From the NCBI RefSeq assembly GCF_000429265.1, contig NZ_AUBN01000010.1, positions 62,001-126,000 of the forward strand: a stretch of DNA of 64,000 bases, read 5' to 3'. Positions 35,151-45,929 of this stretch are shown here, piece by piece; position 1 is the stretch's first letter, and every line of letters starts with the position of its first letter. The translations under genes were made by a program, and so were the position numbers. This DNA comes from Actinomyces gerencseriae DSM 6844. Lineage in GTDB: Bacteria > Actinomycetota > Actinomycetes > Actinomycetales > Actinomycetaceae. The notes below the pieces were generated by a model. It searched no databases, had not been told where the DNA came from, and worked only from the letters and a program-made list of their open reading frames with translations.

Positions 35151-35363
35151 GTGCTTCCTCCAGATCTCGATGAGCCCGTCCAAGGTTCCCACACGCGGCG
35201 CTCGCCCCCGACACACCGTTGCCATGAGATCGCGCACGACGGCGAGCGATCGCAGCACCCGTCGCGCCCGATCGCCCCGGCGTCGCAGTGACTCGCCGCG
35301 GCGCGCCGAGGACCGGGAGCGCCGCCTCCGCGAGGACCGGACGAGGCCGACCAGGGCGGGATC

Positions 35364-36533
35364 CTACCCGGAGACGACCCGCCAGCCCCTCGCATCCAGT
35401 GCCTCCTGGAGGTCCTGGGCCGATGATGGCCGGACGGAGAGCATGGCGAGCCCCGCGCGCTGTCCGGCCGAGTGCTCCAGGGAGAAGTCCTCGATGTTGA
35501 CTCCGGCCTCTCCCACATCGGAGAAGAGACGCCCGAGCTCGCCGGCGGAGTCCGGGACGAGGACCTGGACCTCGGCATAGCGGCGCGGCGCTCCGCCGTG
35601 CTTGCCGGGGATGCGCGCCCTTCCGGCATTGCCCCGGCTCATGACGTCGGTGACGGCGCCCACCGCACCCGGGGCGATGGCCCCGGCGCCGCCGGGAGCG
35701 GAGTACCCGGGGGACCCGGGGGGCGGAGCGGCGGCGGAGATGCCCTCGATGAGAGCGTCGAGGTCGGTGCGCACGGCACGCAGCAGCTCCGTCACCGGTC
35801 CGGCATTGCCGACGACGATCGCCGCCCACAGGCGCGGGTCGGAGGCGGCGATGCGCGTGGCGTCGCGCAGCCCCTGCCCGGCCAGGGCCAGGGCGGCCTC
35901 GGGCAGGGGCTCCAGCCGCGCGGCGAGCAGTGAGCTGAGCAGCTGGGGGATGTGCGAGACGGCCGCCACCGCGGCGTCGTGCTCGGCGGCGGTCATGCGC
36001 ACGGGGGTGGCGCCGACGTCGACAGCGAGATTGCGAACCACCAGCTCGGCGGCCGGGTCGGATCCCTCCCCCACGATCACCCAGGGGCGCCCGGCGAACA
36101 GATCGGAGTCCGCTGCCGCGGCACCGGAGCGCTCGCGCCCGGCCATCGGGTGAGAGCCGACGTAACGGCGGACGTCTCCCCCGCGAGCCCGGACCTCGGC
36201 GGCGACGCGGTCCTTGACGGACGCGACATCGGTGACCACGGCACCCGGATGGCGGTCCAGCTCGCGCAGGACGACGCTCGCGGCGACATCGGGCGGCGTG
36301 GCGACCACGACGATGCGCGGTTCGGCATCATCACCGGTCCGCGCGCTCCCGGCCCCCATGTCGCGGGCCAGGGCCAGAGATGTGGGCGAGGTGTCGGACA
36401 GGTGCACCTCGATGCCGGCGGCGGTCAGGGCCAGGGCCAGGGAGGTGCCCAGCAGGCCGGTGCCCACGACGAGGATCGGTCCTCGGGTCGAGAACGCGGG
36501 CGTGCCGGCGGAGGGACGGTCGGGGCCGCTCAC
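35364..36533 (-). CDS. tyrA: Prephenate dehydrogenase with ACT domain
   Basis: Converts prephenate to 4-hydroxyphenylpyruvate in tyrosine synthesis. The 389 residues start with the NAD fold ILVVGTGLLGTSLALALTAA. VVVATPPDVAASVVLREL, TDVASVKDRVAAEVRA and the catalytic-His motif YVGSHPMAGRERSGAAAAD follow, then SHIPQLLSSLLAARL. A Gly/Pro/Ala-rich linker leads to a C-terminal ACT domain (YAEVQVLVPDSAGELGRLFS, VGEAGVNIEDFSLEHS) for feedback by tyrosine. The GTG at 36533 overlaps the rluB stop by four bases (GTGA). Confidence 0.92.
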   Translation of the reverse strand: MSGPDRPSAGTPAFSTRGPILVVGTGLLGTSLALALTAAGIEVHLSDTSPTSLALARDMGAGSARTGDDAEPRIVVVATPPDVAASVVLRELDRHPGAVVTDVASVKDRVAAEVRARGGDVRRYVGSHPMAGRERSGAAAADSDLFAGRPWVIVGEGSDPAAELVVRNLAVDVGATPVRMTAAEHDAAVAAVSHIPQLLSSLLAARLEPLPEAALALAGQGLRDATRIAASDPRLWAAIVVGNAGPVTELLRAVRTDLDALIEGISAAAPPPGSPGYSAPGGAGAIAPGAVGAVTDVMSRGNAGRARIPGKHGGAPRRYAEVQVLVPDSAGELGRLFSDVGEAGVNIEDFSLEHSAGQRAGLAMLSVRPSSAQDLQEALDARGWRVVSG

Positions 36534-37462
36534 AGCCCGACCTCGCTCTGCAGGGCCGTGATCTCCTCACCGGTGAGCCGCCGTGTCCGCCCCGGACGCA
36601 GGGAGCCGAGCGTCAACGGCCCGAGCCGCGTGCGGGCCAGACGCACCACCGGGTGATCGACGGCGGCCAGCATGCGCCGCACAACGCGGTTCCTGCCGGA
36701 GTGGAGCGTGATCTCGACGATCGAGCCGGCGGGTCCGGAGTCCTTGACGACGACGCGGTCGGCACGGACCGCTCCGTCGTCGAGCTCGATACCGCGCTTG
36801 AGCCTGCGCGGCACCCAGTGCTCCACCCGACCCTCCACGATGGCCACGTAGGTCTTGGCGATCTCATAGCTGGGGTGCATGAGGCGGTGCGCGAGCTCAC
36901 CGTCGTTGGACAGCAGCAGCAGGCCCTCGGTCTCGGTGTCCAGGCGCCCCACGTGCACGAGCCTGATGGACTCGGGAGACTCCAGCTCATCGGCGTGCTC
37001 GGTCACCCAACGGGCCCCCTGCTCGCCGACGGTGGGACGTCCCCCCGGGTCCTCCATGGTCGTGACCATGCCGGCGGGCTTGTGCAGCATGACGGTGACG
37101 ACGTCGGGGTCGGTCAGAACGCGGGCGCCGTCGACCCGGATCTCCTGGGTCGCGGGATCGACCCGCACCCCGGCCCCGGTGACGGTCACCCCGCCCACAC
37201 TGACCCGGCCCGAGGCGATGAGCGCCTCGCATGCGCGCCGCGAGCCGAGGCCGGCGCGGGCCAGCACCTTCTGGAGGCGCTCGCCGTCGGCGACGTGCGG
37301 GTCGTCGCCTCCACCGCGGACCGCGTGGCGCCGGGCGGCGATACGATCGGCATCCTCGTCCGGCGCCTCGGCGCCGGTGGTCCGGCCCGGCTCCGCCGGC
37401 TCCTCCAGGTCGTCCTCGTCGTAGAACTCCTGATCGGTCAAGTCGAGCTCATCGCCGTTCAC
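36530..37462 (-). CDS. rluB: Ribosomal large-subunit pseudouridine synthase, RluB/RsuA family
   Basis: Modifies uridine in 23S rRNA. An acidic tail of about 60 residues precedes the S4 domain (RLQKVLARAGLGSRRACEAL, IASGRVSVGGVTVT). The synthase domain reads VMLHKPAGMVTTMEDPGGRP, the catalytic motif VHVGRLDTETEGLLLLSNDG with the nucleophile Asp, YEIAKTYVAIVEGRV and LHSGRNRVVRRMLAAV. In actinobacteria this gene regularly follows scpA-scpB. GTG 37462 overlaps the scpB stop and has GAGGAG upstream. Confidence 0.93.
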   Translation of the reverse strand: MNGDELDLTDQEFYDEDDLEEPAEPGRTTGAEAPDEDADRIAARRHAVRGGGDDPHVADGERLQKVLARAGLGSRRACEALIASGRVSVGGVTVTGAGVRVDPATQEIRVDGARVLTDPDVVTVMLHKPAGMVTTMEDPGGRPTVGEQGARWVTEHADELESPESIRLVHVGRLDTETEGLLLLSNDGELAHRLMHPSYEIAKTYVAIVEGRVEHWVPRRLKRGIELDDGAVRADRVVVKDSGPAGSIVEITLHSGRNRVVRRMLAAVDHPVVRLARTRLGPLTLGSLRPGRTRRLTGEEITALQSEVGL

Positions 37463-38094
37463 CGCGGGCTCCTCTCGATCGTCTCATTCTCAATGTCGTC
37501 CAGAACCGTGGCGTCGGGCAGGTAGGGGGCCAGGGGCGGCAGGTCCTCCAAGGAGTTCACGCCCAGGTACTCCAGGAACTCGCCGGTCGTGCGATACAGG
37601 ATCGCGCCGCTGGGCTCGGTGCCGGTCTCCTCGATGAGCCCGCGCGCCTGCAGGGTGCGCACGACACCATCAACGTTGACGCCGCGGATGGCGGAGACGC
37701 GACCGCGGGTGACCGGCTGACGGTAGGCGATGACGGCGAGGGTCTCCAGAGCCGCCTGGGACAGGCGGGCCGTCGCCCCGCCGACGACGAAGCGCTCGAC
37801 GATCTCGGAGAACTCCGGCGCCGAGGCGAGCCTCCATCCTCCCGCCGCGCGGCGCAGCACGAAGCCCCGGGACCGCCCGGTGCCGTCGTGCCCGCTGTAC
37901 TCCACGGCCAGGGACTCCAGGAGCTCCTCGGTCGCGGTCTCCTCCAGTCCGAGAGCCTCGGACAGCGCTGCGGTGGTGACGGGTTCATCGGCCACGACGA
38001 GGATCGCCTCGGCCGCGGACCGCAGGCGGTCTCCGGGCACGATGCTCGATTCTCCCTGCTGATCCCCCTGCCGGGCGGGCGAGCTCCGACTCAT
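37459..38094 (-). CDS. scpB: Segregation and condensation protein B
   Basis: 211-residue winged-helix partner of the SMC-ScpA condensin complex. Family stretches are AAEAILVVADEPVTTAALSE, RSRGFVLRRAAGGWRLASAP, TARLSQAALETLAVIAYRQP and VTRGRVSAIRGVNVDGVVRT, with GAILYRTTGEFLEYLGV at the end. The ATG overlaps the scpA stop (ATGA) and the stop overlaps rluB (GTGA). Confidence 0.93.
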   Translation of the reverse strand: MSRSSPARQGDQQGESSIVPGDRLRSAAEAILVVADEPVTTAALSEALGLEETATEELLESLAVEYSGHDGTGRSRGFVLRRAAGGWRLASAPEFSEIVERFVVGGATARLSQAALETLAVIAYRQPVTRGRVSAIRGVNVDGVVRTLQARGLIEETGTEPSGAILYRTTGEFLEYLGVNSLEDLPPLAPYLPDATVLDDIENETIERSPR

Positions 38095-38957
38095 TCGAAC
38101 TCCTCCTCGATGTCCGGGGACATGATGCCCGCCGGATCGTCCTGACCGCCGCACCACGCCACGGTGATCTCCCTCATCGGCTCGGTCTGGTCGAGATTCA
38201 CACTGCCCTGGCGATGCAGGATGAGAAGGGCCAGGAAGCGGGCCACGACAACGGGTGTGCGCTCGGCATCGGCGATGAGGCCGCTGAAGGTCAGGGTGCC
38301 GTGCCTCCGCAGGCGCAGCGCGATCAGACTCAGCTGCTCGCCCACGGGCACCTGCTCGTGAAGGTGGACGGTCTGGATGCCGGGCTCCGCGGGGCGGGCG
38401 AAGGCGCGCGCCGCCAGATGGACGAACTCGGTGGCGTCGACCGTGGCCACGAGCCGGGGCAGCAGCGCGGCGAGCTCGGGGGCCGGGCCGACGACGCGGG
38501 GATGGCTGTGCGAGGCGGCGGAAGCCATGTCGGACAGCTGCCGGGCGGCCTGCTTGTAGGCCCGGTACTGCAGCAGCCTTGCGAACAGGAGATCCCTCGC
38601 CTCGAGGAGATCCAGGTCCTCCTCCTCGTCCTCGGAGTCGTGTGGCAGAAGGCGATGGGCCTTGAGGGCCAGGAGAGTCGATGCCACGACGAGGAACTCG
38701 CTGGCCCGCCCCAGGTCCCAATCGGAACGCATATGCGCGATGAACTCGTCGGTGACCTCGGCCAGGGCGAGCTCGGTCACGTCGAGGCGGCGGCGCGCGA
38801 TCAGGCTCAGAAGCAGGTCGAAGGGTCCCTCGAACTGGGGCAGGGTGACGGAGAAACCGGGAACGCGCGTTGTCGCGCCCTCCTCGCCGTCCACGGCTCC
38901 GGTACCCGGGACGGTTGCCGCTTCCGCTGGAACCGCAGGGTCCGCCTCAGGCGACAT
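38091..38957 (-). CDS. scpA: Segregation and condensation protein A
   Basis: 288-residue kleisin that bridges SMC heads. The N-terminal motif FEGPFDLLLSLIARRRLDVT and the following LAEVTDEFIAHMRSDWDL and ASEFLVVASTLLALKAHRLL are characteristic. An acidic hinge (DSEDEEEDLDLLEARDLLFA) leads to the C-terminal winged helix FLALLILHRQGSVNLDQ. ATG 38957 overlaps parA by eleven bases; the longer open frame upstream is antisense-like sequence inside parA and is not used. Confidence 0.93.
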   Translation of the reverse strand: MSPEADPAVPAEAATVPGTGAVDGEEGATTRVPGFSVTLPQFEGPFDLLLSLIARRRLDVTELALAEVTDEFIAHMRSDWDLGRASEFLVVASTLLALKAHRLLPHDSEDEEEDLDLLEARDLLFARLLQYRAYKQAARQLSDMASAASHSHPRVVGPAPELAALLPRLVATVDATEFVHLAARAFARPAEPGIQTVHLHEQVPVGEQLSLIALRLRRHGTLTFSGLIADAERTPVVVARFLALLILHRQGSVNLDQTEPMREITVAWCGGQDDPAGIMSPDIEEEFE

Positions 38958-39822
38958 TGCCGCGGGCGATGACCTCCCTGGCGAGCCGACGATAGGCCTC
39001 GGCACCGGGATGGGTCGGGGCATAGCTCGTGATCGGCTCACTGGCGACGGTGGCGTCGGGGAACTTGATGGTCCTGCGGATCTGCGTGTCGTAGAGCTGA
39101 TCCCCGAAGGCGTCCTCCAGACGCTCGAGAACCTCCCGGGAGTGCAGGGTGCGGTGATCGACCATGGTGGCCAGAATTCCATCGATCTGCAGACGGGGGT
39201 TGAGACGATCGCGAACCCGGTCCACGGTCTCCACCAGCAGGGCGACCCCGCGCAGAGCGAAGAACTCGGTCTCGAGCGGGATGATGACGCCGTGGGAGGC
39301 GGTCAGAGCGTTGATGGTCAGCAGTCCCAGAGAGGGCTGGCAGTCCACCAGGATGGCGTCGTAGTCATCCATGACCGGGCGGATGACCCTGGTCAGGGCC
39401 TGCTCGCGGGCGACCTCGTTGACGAGCTGGACCTCCGCGGCGGACAGGTCGATGTTGGCCGGGACGATGTCCAGGCCCTCGACGCATGTGGGATGGATGA
39501 TGGAGCGCACATCCGGGCTGGCGGAGACCAGCAGGCTGTAGACGGTGGACTCCAGCTCGTGGGCGTTGATGCCCAGACCCGCGCTGGCGGCACCCTGGGG
39601 ATCGAAGTCGACGACGAGAATCCGGCGACCGCACTCGGCCAGGGCCGCTCCGAGATTGATGGTGGTGGTCGTCTTGCCGACCCCGCCCTTCTGGTTGCAC
39701 ATGGAGATCACGCGCGCAGGGCCATGCGATTCCAGCGGCGCGGGGACAGGGAAGACCTTCTCCTCATGCTCATCCGCGGAGGAGTACTGGTCGGTCATGC
39801 CGGGCTGGTTGGACTCACTCAC
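38947..39822 (-). CDS. parA: ParA-family ATPase upstream of scpA
   Basis: 291-residue Walker-type partition ATPase. The deviant Walker A CNQKGGVGKTTTTINLGAAL carries both Lys residues. VVDFDPQGAASAGLGI, the Walker B AILVDCQPSLGLLTINAL and the C-terminal ITSYAPTHPGAEAYRRLARE are present. This copy, next to scpAB and xerD, is the conserved actinobacterial 'soj-like' gene and not the parAB pair near the origin; no parB is adjacent. GTG 39822 is leaderless (TAGGCT six bases ahead). ATG 39798 is the alternative. Confidence 0.88.
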   Translation of the reverse strand: MSESNQPGMTDQYSSADEHEEKVFPVPAPLESHGPARVISMCNQKGGVGKTTTTINLGAALAECGRRILVVDFDPQGAASAGLGINAHELESTVYSLLVSASPDVRSIIHPTCVEGLDIVPANIDLSAAEVQLVNEVAREQALTRVIRPVMDDYDAILVDCQPSLGLLTINALTASHGVIIPLETEFFALRGVALLVETVDRVRDRLNPRLQIDGILATMVDHRTLHSREVLERLEDAFGDQLYDTQIRRTIKFPDATVASEPITSYAPTHPGAEAYRRLAREVIARGNVA

Positions 39823-39828
39823 ATCGGC

Positions 39829-39834
39829 AGCCTA
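39829..39834 (-). promoter_or_regulatory. -10 element giving leaderless parA mRNA
   Basis: TAGGCT on the minus strand, six bases, then GTG 39822. It opens the parA-scpA-scpB-rluB-tyrA run. Confidence 0.55.
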
Positions 39835-39929
39835 GTCGATAACCGCTCGTAAGCCGTGGCGGGCGTGTCCATAGCCGGATCGTGGACCGGGTCGGGCGCG
39901 CGCTCGGCGGAGGAGACGGTGACGTCTCA

Positions 39930-40955
39930 TCAGCCGCGGGCGCGCGGGTGGCTGGTGGCATAGACCTCCCGGAGGTGGTCGACGGTGACCTTCGTGTAGA
40001 TCTGGGTGGTCGTCACCGAGGCATGACCGAGCATCTCCTGAACCACGCGAACATCGGCGCCTCCTGCGAGCAGGTGGGTGGCGAAGGAATGACGCAGGGT
40101 GTGGGGCGAGATGCGCAGCTCCTCCAGGGCGTCCGCGTCGCCAGCACCATCACCGGCATGATCGGCACCGCCCTCGCCCGCGCCGGTCAGTCCGGCGCGC
40201 TCGGCGGCGTGCCGGAGCGCGCCCCAGGCGGACTGGCGCGACAAGGGCCTGCCCAGGGTGTTGAGGAAGACCTGCGGCGCCCCCCCGCCCCGGGCGGCCA
40301 GCTCGGGTCTGCCTCGGACCAGATACGCCTCCAGGGCGTCCCAGGCGTACTGGCCCACGGGCACGACTCGCTCCTTGCGGCCCTTGCCGAAAAGGCGCAG
40401 GCACCCGGAGTCCTCGTCGAGGTCGTCGACGACCAGGCCCACGGCCTCCGAGATTCGCGCCCCCGTGGCGTACAGGACTTCGAGGAGGGCTCGATCCCGC
40501 AGGCTGACCGCGTCATCGCCGGTCGAGGCGGCGTCGAGCAGACGGGTTACTTCGTCGATGGTGAGGGCCTTGGGCAGACGCCGCCCCACCTGCGGCGGGC
40601 GCACCTGCGCTGCGGGATCGGCCTCGGTCAGGCCCTCGTCCAGAAGGAAGCGGTGGAAACCGCGCACGGCGGTGACGGTGCGCGCCGCCGACGAGGCGGC
40701 CAGGGGCCGCCCCCCGTCCGACCCGGTGCGCAGCGCCTCGAGGAAGGATGCGACGTCCGTCTCTTTCACATCGGTGAGGATCGTGGACCGTCCGCGTAAA
40801 AAATCGGCATAACGACTCAGATCCCGTTCGTAGGCGGCCAGGGTGTTCGAACTCAGGCCGCGCTCGACGCGAAGATGGGCGAGGTACCCGCGCAGGGACC
40901 GCTCAAGCGCGTCCCCGCGCGAATCCGCGTCGATCCCGGCGTCCGCCGTCGCGAT
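39930..40955 (-). CDS. xerD: Site-specific tyrosine recombinase XerD, start codon unclear
   Basis: Resolves chromosome dimers at dif with XerC. The catalytic set is complete: Arg in [13 protein letters not shown], Lys in [12 protein letters not shown], His-x-x-Arg in [20 protein letters not shown], His in [15 protein letters not shown] and the nucleophile Tyr in the last motif. An Asp/Gly-rich insert of about 20 residues precedes the HTLRH motif. The core-binding domain begins [20 protein letters not shown] and [19 protein letters not shown], but no ATG, GTG or TTG exists in frame before it. The first such codon is GTG 40769, which would delete that helix pair. The coordinate given is the ATC at 40955, a guess. 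The frame stays open back into secG. Confidence 0.75.
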   Translation of the reverse strand: MATADAGIDADSRGDALERSLRGYLAHLRVERGLSSNTLAAYERDLSRYADFLRGRSTILTDVKETDVASFLEALRTGSDGGRPLAASSAARTVTAVRGFHRFLLDEGLTEADPAAQVRPPQVGRRLPKALTIDEVTRLLDAASTGDDAVSLRDRALLEVLYATGARISEAVGLVVDDLDEDSGCLRLFGKGRKERVVPVGQYAWDALEAYLVRGRPELAARGGGAPQVFLNTLGRPLSRQSAWGALRHAAERAGLTGAGEGGADHAGDGAGDADALEELRISPHTLRHSFATHLLAGGADVRVVQEMLGHASVTTTQIYTKVTVDHLREVYATSHPRARG

Positions 40956-40983
40956 GGAGGTCGTGGTCGTGTCCCGGTGGTGC

Positions 40984-41226
40984 TCAGGCGAACCTGGCGA
41001 CGAGCCCGAGGCCCACGATCGTGATGGACCACAGCAGGGCGACGCCGACCGTGATGCGGTTGAGGTTGCGCTCGGCCACGCCCGAGGAGCCGGCTGATGA
41101 GGAGATGCCGCCGCCGAACATGTCGGACAGCCCGCCGCCCTTGCCCTTGTGCAGCAGGATCGACATGATCAGGAAGAAGCTCGACAGGACGAGGAGCACC
41201 TGGAGGACGATTCTCAGCGCAGTCAC
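40984..41226 (-). CDS. secG: Preprotein translocase subunit SecG
   Basis: 80-residue subunit of the SecYEG channel with two membrane helices, [20 protein letters not shown] and [20 protein letters not shown]. Between them is the conserved loop [18 protein letters not shown] 41226 has GAAGGGAA upstream. Position after tpiA is the standard actinobacterial order. Confidence 0.93.
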   Translation of the reverse strand: MTALRIVLQVLLVLSSFFLIMSILLHKGKGGGLSDMFGGGISSSAGSSGVAERNLNRITVGVALLWSITIVGLGLVARFA

Positions 41227-41434
41227 GCCGTATTCCCTTCGTTATCGCGCCTCCGCGAACCGGTAGGCGCTCTTGCGGGGCAGCGATCTGCCCGATCCGT
41301 GCCGGACTCTACCCGATCCGCGGGACCGGGCTCAGCCTTCTCGGGTGTGAGACGGCTGAGCCCGGGTCACGACTCCGACCGAGCCCATTCGGTGCATGCG
41401 GTGCACGCCGAAAGGGCTCGGCGCGTGGGCGCGC

Positions 41435-42214
41435 TCAGGCGTAGAAGTTGGCCATCGCGGCGAAGGAGTCGGCCTTGAGCGAGGCTCCGCCGACCAGGGC
41501 TCCGTCAACGTCGCTCTGGGCCATGAGCTCCTTGATGTTGCCGGGCTTGGCGCTTCCGCCGTACAGGATGCGGGTCGCGTCCGCGATGGCATCGCCGAAG
41601 TCGGCGCGCAGAGCCTCGCGGATCGCGTGGCAGACCTCCTGAGCGTCGGCGGCGGTGGCGGTCTCGCCGGTGCCGATGGCCCAAATGGGCTCATAGGCGA
41701 TGACGATCCTGGCGACGTCCGCGGGACTCCAGCCCTTCAGGGCGGCACGGATCTGGTTGAGCACGAACTCGACGTGGGTGCCGGCCTTGCGGATCTCCAG
41801 GGCCTCACCGCAGCACAGGATCGGGGTCATGCCGGCGTCCAGCACCTTACGGGCCTTCGCACCCACGAGCTCGTCGGACTCGCCGTGGTACTCACGACGC
41901 TCGGAGTGTCCCATCACCGCATAGGTGCAGCCCAGCTTGGCGAGCATCGCGGTGGAGACCTCACCGGTGTATGCGCCGTTGTCATGCACCGAGACGTCCT
42001 GGGCGCCGTACGCGATGTCGAGCCCGTCGGCGTCGACGATCGTCTGGACGGTGCGGATGTCGGTGAAGGGGGGAATGACCAGGACCTCGCACTTGGCGTA
42101 GTCATGGTCGTCGTCCTTCAGGGCCATGGCCAGGCCCTGGACCAGGTGGTTGGCCTCGAGGTGGTCGAGGTTCATCTTCCAGTTGCCCGCCATGAGCGGG
42201 ATACGATTCGTCAT
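41435..42214 (-). CDS. tpiA: Triosephosphate isomerase
   Basis: 259-residue TIM-barrel enzyme. [11 protein letters not shown] holds the substrate Asn and Lys, [15 protein letters not shown] the catalytic His, and [16 protein letters not shown] the catalytic Glu and flexible loop; [16 protein letters not shown] closes the phosphate site. ATG 42214 has GGAAGG upstream and sits six bases after the pgk stop. It is the third gene of gap-pgk-tpiA. The 208 bases to secG hold no gene. Confidence 0.95.
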   Translation of the reverse strand: MTNRIPLMAGNWKMNLDHLEANHLVQGLAMALKDDDHDYAKCEVLVIPPFTDIRTVQTIVDADGLDIAYGAQDVSVHDNGAYTGEVSTAMLAKLGCTYAVMGHSERREYHGESDELVGAKARKVLDAGMTPILCCGEALEIRKAGTHVEFVLNQIRAALKGWSPADVARIVIAYEPIWAIGTGETATAADAQEVCHAIREALRADFGDAIADATRILYGGSAKPGNIKELMAQSDVDGALVGGASLKADSFAAMANFYA

Positions 42215-42220
42215 AGTCGA

Positions 42221-43414
42221 TCAGCCTTCCAGAACAGCGATGCCGGGCAGGGTCTTACCCTCGAGGAGCTCGAGGGAGGCGCCGCCCCCGGTGGAGATGT
42301 GGGAGAACGTGGATACGTCGAAGCCGAGTGTGCGCACAGCGGCGGCGGAGTCGCCGCCGCCGATGACACTGAAGGCGTCGGACTCCGAGATCGCCTTGGC
42401 CACGGCCTTGGTGCCCTCGGCGAATGCGGGGAACTCGAAGACTCCCATAGGACCGTTCCACACGACCGTCTTGGAGGACGCAATGGCCTGGGCGAAGAGC
42501 TCGCGAGTCCTGGGACCGATGTCCAGGCCCATCTGGTCGGCCGGAATGGCATCGGACGGCACGATGGTGGCGGGGGCGTCGGCCTTGAACTCGGGTGCGA
42601 CGACGGTGTCGATCGGCAGAAGAAGCTCGACGCCGCGCTCCTTGGCCGTAGCCAGGTAGCCCTTGACGGTATCGACCTGGTCCTTCTCGAGCAGTGAGGT
42701 TCCGACCTCATACCCCTGGGCCACCAGGAAGGTGTAGGCCATGCCGCCGCCGATGAGAAGGCGGTCGGCCTTGCCCAGGAGGTTGGCGATGACGCCGAGC
42801 TTGTCGGAGACCTTCGAGCCGCCCAGGACCACGGTGTACGGCCGCTCGGGGTTGTTGACGGCCCTGCCCAGGGACTCGATCTCCTTGCCCACGAGGAGGC
42901 CCGCCGCGGCCGGCAGAAGCTTGGCGACGTCGTAGACGGACGCCTGCTTGCGGTGGACGACGCCGAAGCCGTCGGAGACGAAGACGTCGCCCAGGGCGGC
43001 CAGCTCCCTGGCGAAGGCCTCGCGCTCGGCGTCGTCCTTGGAGGTCTCGGCGGCATTGAAGCGCACGTTCTCCAGCAGGACGATATTCCCCGGCTCCAGG
43101 GCCGCGACAGCAGCCCTGGCGGACTCTCCCACAGTGTCCTCGGCGAGGGTGACCTTGACGCCGGTGACCTCGGCCAGGCGCTCGGCGACCGGGGCCAGCG
43201 AGTAGTCGGGGTTGACCTTGCCCTTGGGACGTCCCAGGTGCGCGACGATGATGACCTTGGCACCGGCGTCGAGGAGGGTCCTGAGGGTCGGCAGGGCGGC
43301 CTGGATGCGACCGTCGTCGGTGATGTTCTTGTCGGCGTCGAGCGGGACGTTGAAGTCGGAGCGGACCAGGACGCGCTTGCCCTTGAGGTCGCCCAGGGAC
43401 TCGATGGTTTTCAT
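42221..43414 (-). CDS. pgk: Phosphoglycerate kinase
   Basis: 397-residue glycolytic kinase. The signature [13 protein letters not shown] is followed by [40 protein letters not shown] and [18 protein letters not shown]. The nucleotide half has [18 protein letters not shown] and the C-terminal [13 protein letters not shown] with [19 protein letters not shown] 43414 follows GAGAGG. It lies 173 bases behind gap and is probably co-transcribed. Confidence 0.95.
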   Translation of the reverse strand: MKTIESLGDLKGKRVLVRSDFNVPLDADKNITDDGRIQAALPTLRTLLDAGAKVIIVAHLGRPKGKVNPDYSLAPVAERLAEVTGVKVTLAEDTVGESARAAVAALEPGNIVLLENVRFNAAETSKDDAEREAFARELAALGDVFVSDGFGVVHRKQASVYDVAKLLPAAAGLLVGKEIESLGRAVNNPERPYTVVLGGSKVSDKLGVIANLLGKADRLLIGGGMAYTFLVAQGYEVGTSLLEKDQVDTVKGYLATAKERGVELLLPIDTVVAPEFKADAPATIVPSDAIPADQMGLDIGPRTRELFAQAIASSKTVVWNGPMGVFEFPAFAEGTKAVAKAISESDAFSVIGGGDSAAAVRTLGFDVSTFSHISTGGGASLELLEGKTLPGIAVLEG

Positions 43415-43587
43415 ACGAAGCCTCTCATCGGTGGTGGTGACTGGCGGAGGGACCCCGGTCCGATACGCCCGGACCGGGAGGGACCCGGCGCCGATGGCGG
43501 GCAGCGCCGGACCCGACGGACTGCGCCCGCGCACGCAGTGGCGTGCGCGGGCGCAGTCTCAGCGGAGCATTGTGCTCACCGGTGTGC

Positions 43588-44913
<1,326 letters not shown>

Positions 44914-45894
44914 TCACATGTCGAGCATGTCCTGGGTCAGTGCGGACTCGGTGTCGGGAACGCCCAACTCGCGGGCACGCTTGTCCGCCATGGCGAGCAG
45001 CCGCCGGATGCGTCCCGCGACGGCGTCCTTGGTCAGCTGGGGGTCGGAGAGCTGGCCGAGCTCCTCCAGGCTCGCCTGCTTGTGCTTGACGCGCAGGCGC
45101 CCCGCCTGCACCAGGTGGTCGGGGATGTCCTCGCCCAGGATCTCGAAGGCCCTCTCGACGCGCGCGCCCGACGCGACGGCGGCACGGGCGGAGCGTCGCA
45201 GGTTGGCGTCGTCGAAGTTGGCCAACCGGTTGGCCGTTCCACGCGTCTCCCTGCGGGAGCGGCGCTCGCCCCAGGACGCGAAGGCCTCGACGGCCCCCAT
45301 CTTCTCCAGCAGGACGCCGATGGCCTCGCCGTCGCGCACGACGACCCGATCGGCCCCGCGCACCTCGCGGGCCTTGGCGGCGATGTCGAAGCGCCGGGCC
45401 GCGCCGACCAGCGCCAGGGCGGCCTCACTCCCGGGGCAGGTGACCTCCAGGGAGGAGGAGCGTCCGGGCTCGGTCAGTGAGCCGCGTGCGAGGAAGGCTC
45501 CGCGCCAGGCGGCGGCCGAGGCGTTGCGCCCGCCCTGGACGACGGCGACCGGCATGCCGCGCACCGGCCGTCCCCGCCCATCGACGAGTCCGGTCAGGCG
45601 CGCCAGGTCCCTGCCACGATCGGTCACGCGCAGCACGTAGTGGTTGCCGCGGTGAAGAGAGCCGGACTGGACCACGATGACCTCGGGTTCCATGGAGAAC
45701 AGGTCGCGCAGCTCGCGATGGAGTCGCCGCACCGCTCCGCCGTGGTCGAGCTCGGCCTCGACCACGATCCTGCCCGAGACGATGTGCAGCCCGCCCGAGA
45801 AGCGGAGCATGGAGGCGACCTCCGCGCGCCGCTGGGCAGCGTTCTGAGCGGCCACGCGCGCGAGCTCGTCCTTGACGGCCACTGTCAGTGACAT
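44914..45894 (-). CDS. whiA: Sporulation/division regulator WhiA
   Basis: 326-residue DNA-binding protein found in all Gram-positives; it controls ftsZ and division genes in Streptomyces. The LAGLIDADG-derived domain shows [20 protein letters not shown] and [19 protein letters not shown]. The C-terminal helix-turn-helix is [20 protein letters not shown], then [17 protein letters not shown] 45894 has AGGAGG upstream. It is the last gene of rapZ-yvcK-whiA. Confidence 0.95.
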   Translation of the reverse strand: MSLTVAVKDELARVAAQNAAQRRAEVASMLRFSGGLHIVSGRIVVEAELDHGGAVRRLHRELRDLFSMEPEVIVVQSGSLHRGNHYVLRVTDRGRDLARLTGLVDGRGRPVRGMPVAVVQGGRNASAAAWRGAFLARGSLTEPGRSSSLEVTCPGSEAALALVGAARRFDIAAKAREVRGADRVVVRDGEAIGVLLEKMGAVEAFASWGERRSRRETRGTANRLANFDDANLRRSARAAVASGARVERAFEILGEDIPDHLVQAGRLRVKHKQASLEELGQLSDPQLTKDAVAGRIRRLLAMADKRARELGVPDTESALTQDMLDM

Positions 45895-45929
45895 GGCGGG
45901 GAACCTCCTCGGTCAGCGGAGGCGGACGG

